Origin: Pomphorhynchus laevis
Taxonomy: Eukaryota; Acanthocephala; Palaeacanthocephala; Echinorhynchida; Pomphorhynchidae
Reading direction: 5' to 3'
DNA: 64,000 bases
Assembly (NCBI GenBank): GCA_012934845.2
Contig: WNNJ02002244.1
Coordinates: 62,001-126,000 of the forward strand
Shown: in pieces, positions 63,430 through 64,000 of the stretch
Position numbering within the stretch: position 1 is the stretch's first letter
How the letters are laid out: each line of letters opens with the position of its first letter
Notes under the pieces: generated by a model
The model's database searches: none
What the model saw: the letters and a program-made list of their open reading frames with translations, nothing else
Told to the model about the DNA's origin: nothing
Program-made: the position numbers and the translations under genes

Positions 63430-63720
63430 TGATATAATTAGAAAAGGTGAACAAACGCTGCGACCGTGGTCCCTTAGGAGGAAGGATGACTTCATGTCTG
63501 GGATCATACGTGTGCCAACTCAGCCCCCTTCAACGTAACACGCTCCTCTATGGAACAAGAATATTGGCGTTAGGCACAGAGGCACGAAAGCGGTAAAAAT
63601 ATGCGTGACTCAATAAAACGTACACGAAGTTTGTAGCCGTCACAATCGAAACGTTTGACAGTCTCGACAAGGATAGAACCGATTTCCTGACCGGAAAGCG
63701 ATTAAATATTATCTACAATG
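63430..63720 (-). other. GC-richer island, possible retroelement fragment
   Basis: Base composition rises sharply against its surroundings. The minus strand can be read as RLSNVSIVTATNFVYVLL and SWHTYDPRHEVILPPKGPR with stops. I could not assign it; a decayed retroelement piece is the simplest reading. Confidence 0.3.
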
Positions 63721-64000
63721 GCTGGCGAGCAACAACCTTTTTATTTCAACGCATAAGGGCGGCGATCTATTTGAAATTTAATAACTTAAAATTTTAAAAG
63801 TTAAAAGATATAGGCTTGCTTTCTAAATATTATTGATCGAATTGTAACTTCTAGCTTTACAATAAACGAATAAAAGAAATATTAATGATATTTGTTTGTA
63901 TTAATGGCATTGCGTCATGACCGACACACGTAATCAGGCTAATTAGGTATGCAGTGATCAAATCTAAAGTCTGGTAAATATTTGCTGAGTATTTTAGTTT

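Overview
The window looks like AT-rich nuclear DNA from an invertebrate animal. Evidence: spliced exons with GT/AG borders, two animal-type protein genes (an extended-synaptotagmin-like lipid-transfer protein and a PGAP4-like GPI glycosyltransferase), long intergenic AT-rich stretches, and a dense layer of old eukaryotic retroelements. Nothing looks bacterial. I cannot name the species from the sequence alone.

Layout, left to right: a decayed Tc1/mariner element (0.2-1.5 kb); an unidentified dispersed repeat (1.6-2.3 kb); a 360-bp tandem-plus-inverted repeat (3.05-3.9 kb); tails of a permuted Penelope-like element (5.3-6.2 kb); a second Penelope-like family with a hammerhead-ribozyme motif and inverted terminal arms around a GIY-YIG gene (6.5-7.9 kb); the single-exon PGAP4-like gene (9.1-10.2 kb); a possible host exon (10.9 kb). 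From 12.7 to 23.5 kb and from 24.6 to 38.7 kb the window is almost entirely retrotransposon remains: LINE family A (one long ORF with two nonsense codons), family B (several broken copies), family C (CR1/L2-like with a shared 3' hairpin), families D and E (CR1/Jockey-like with a zinc-finger plus RRM-like ORF1), a permuted Penelope-like element with GIY-YIG ahead of the RT, and an RT-plus-nuclease family. Two copies of a ubiquilin C-terminal (UBA) sequence lie at 23.5-24.5 kb among these. From 39 to 47 kb there are foldbacks, AT-rich DNA, a second and better hammerhead ribozyme (43.1 kb) and another Penelope-like copy. LINE family F (47.6-51.9 kb) is the best preserved: its ORF2 is intact and its ORF1 has one stop.

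From 53.5 to 63.1 kb the minus strand carries the 3' part of an extended-synaptotagmin-like gene. I found six exons by reading for C2-domain sequence and splice sites. Its introns hold two minisatellite-like arrays, a broken RT gene, an unidentified repeat and a LINE B fragment, the last two each flanked by long (about 67-93 bp) direct repeats.

Only two host genes are well supported, plus one weak exon. Almost everything else is mobile DNA at various stages of decay, with nested insertions, chimeric junctions and small structured RNAs (ribozymes, 3' hairpins) that are the most informative non-coding signals here.
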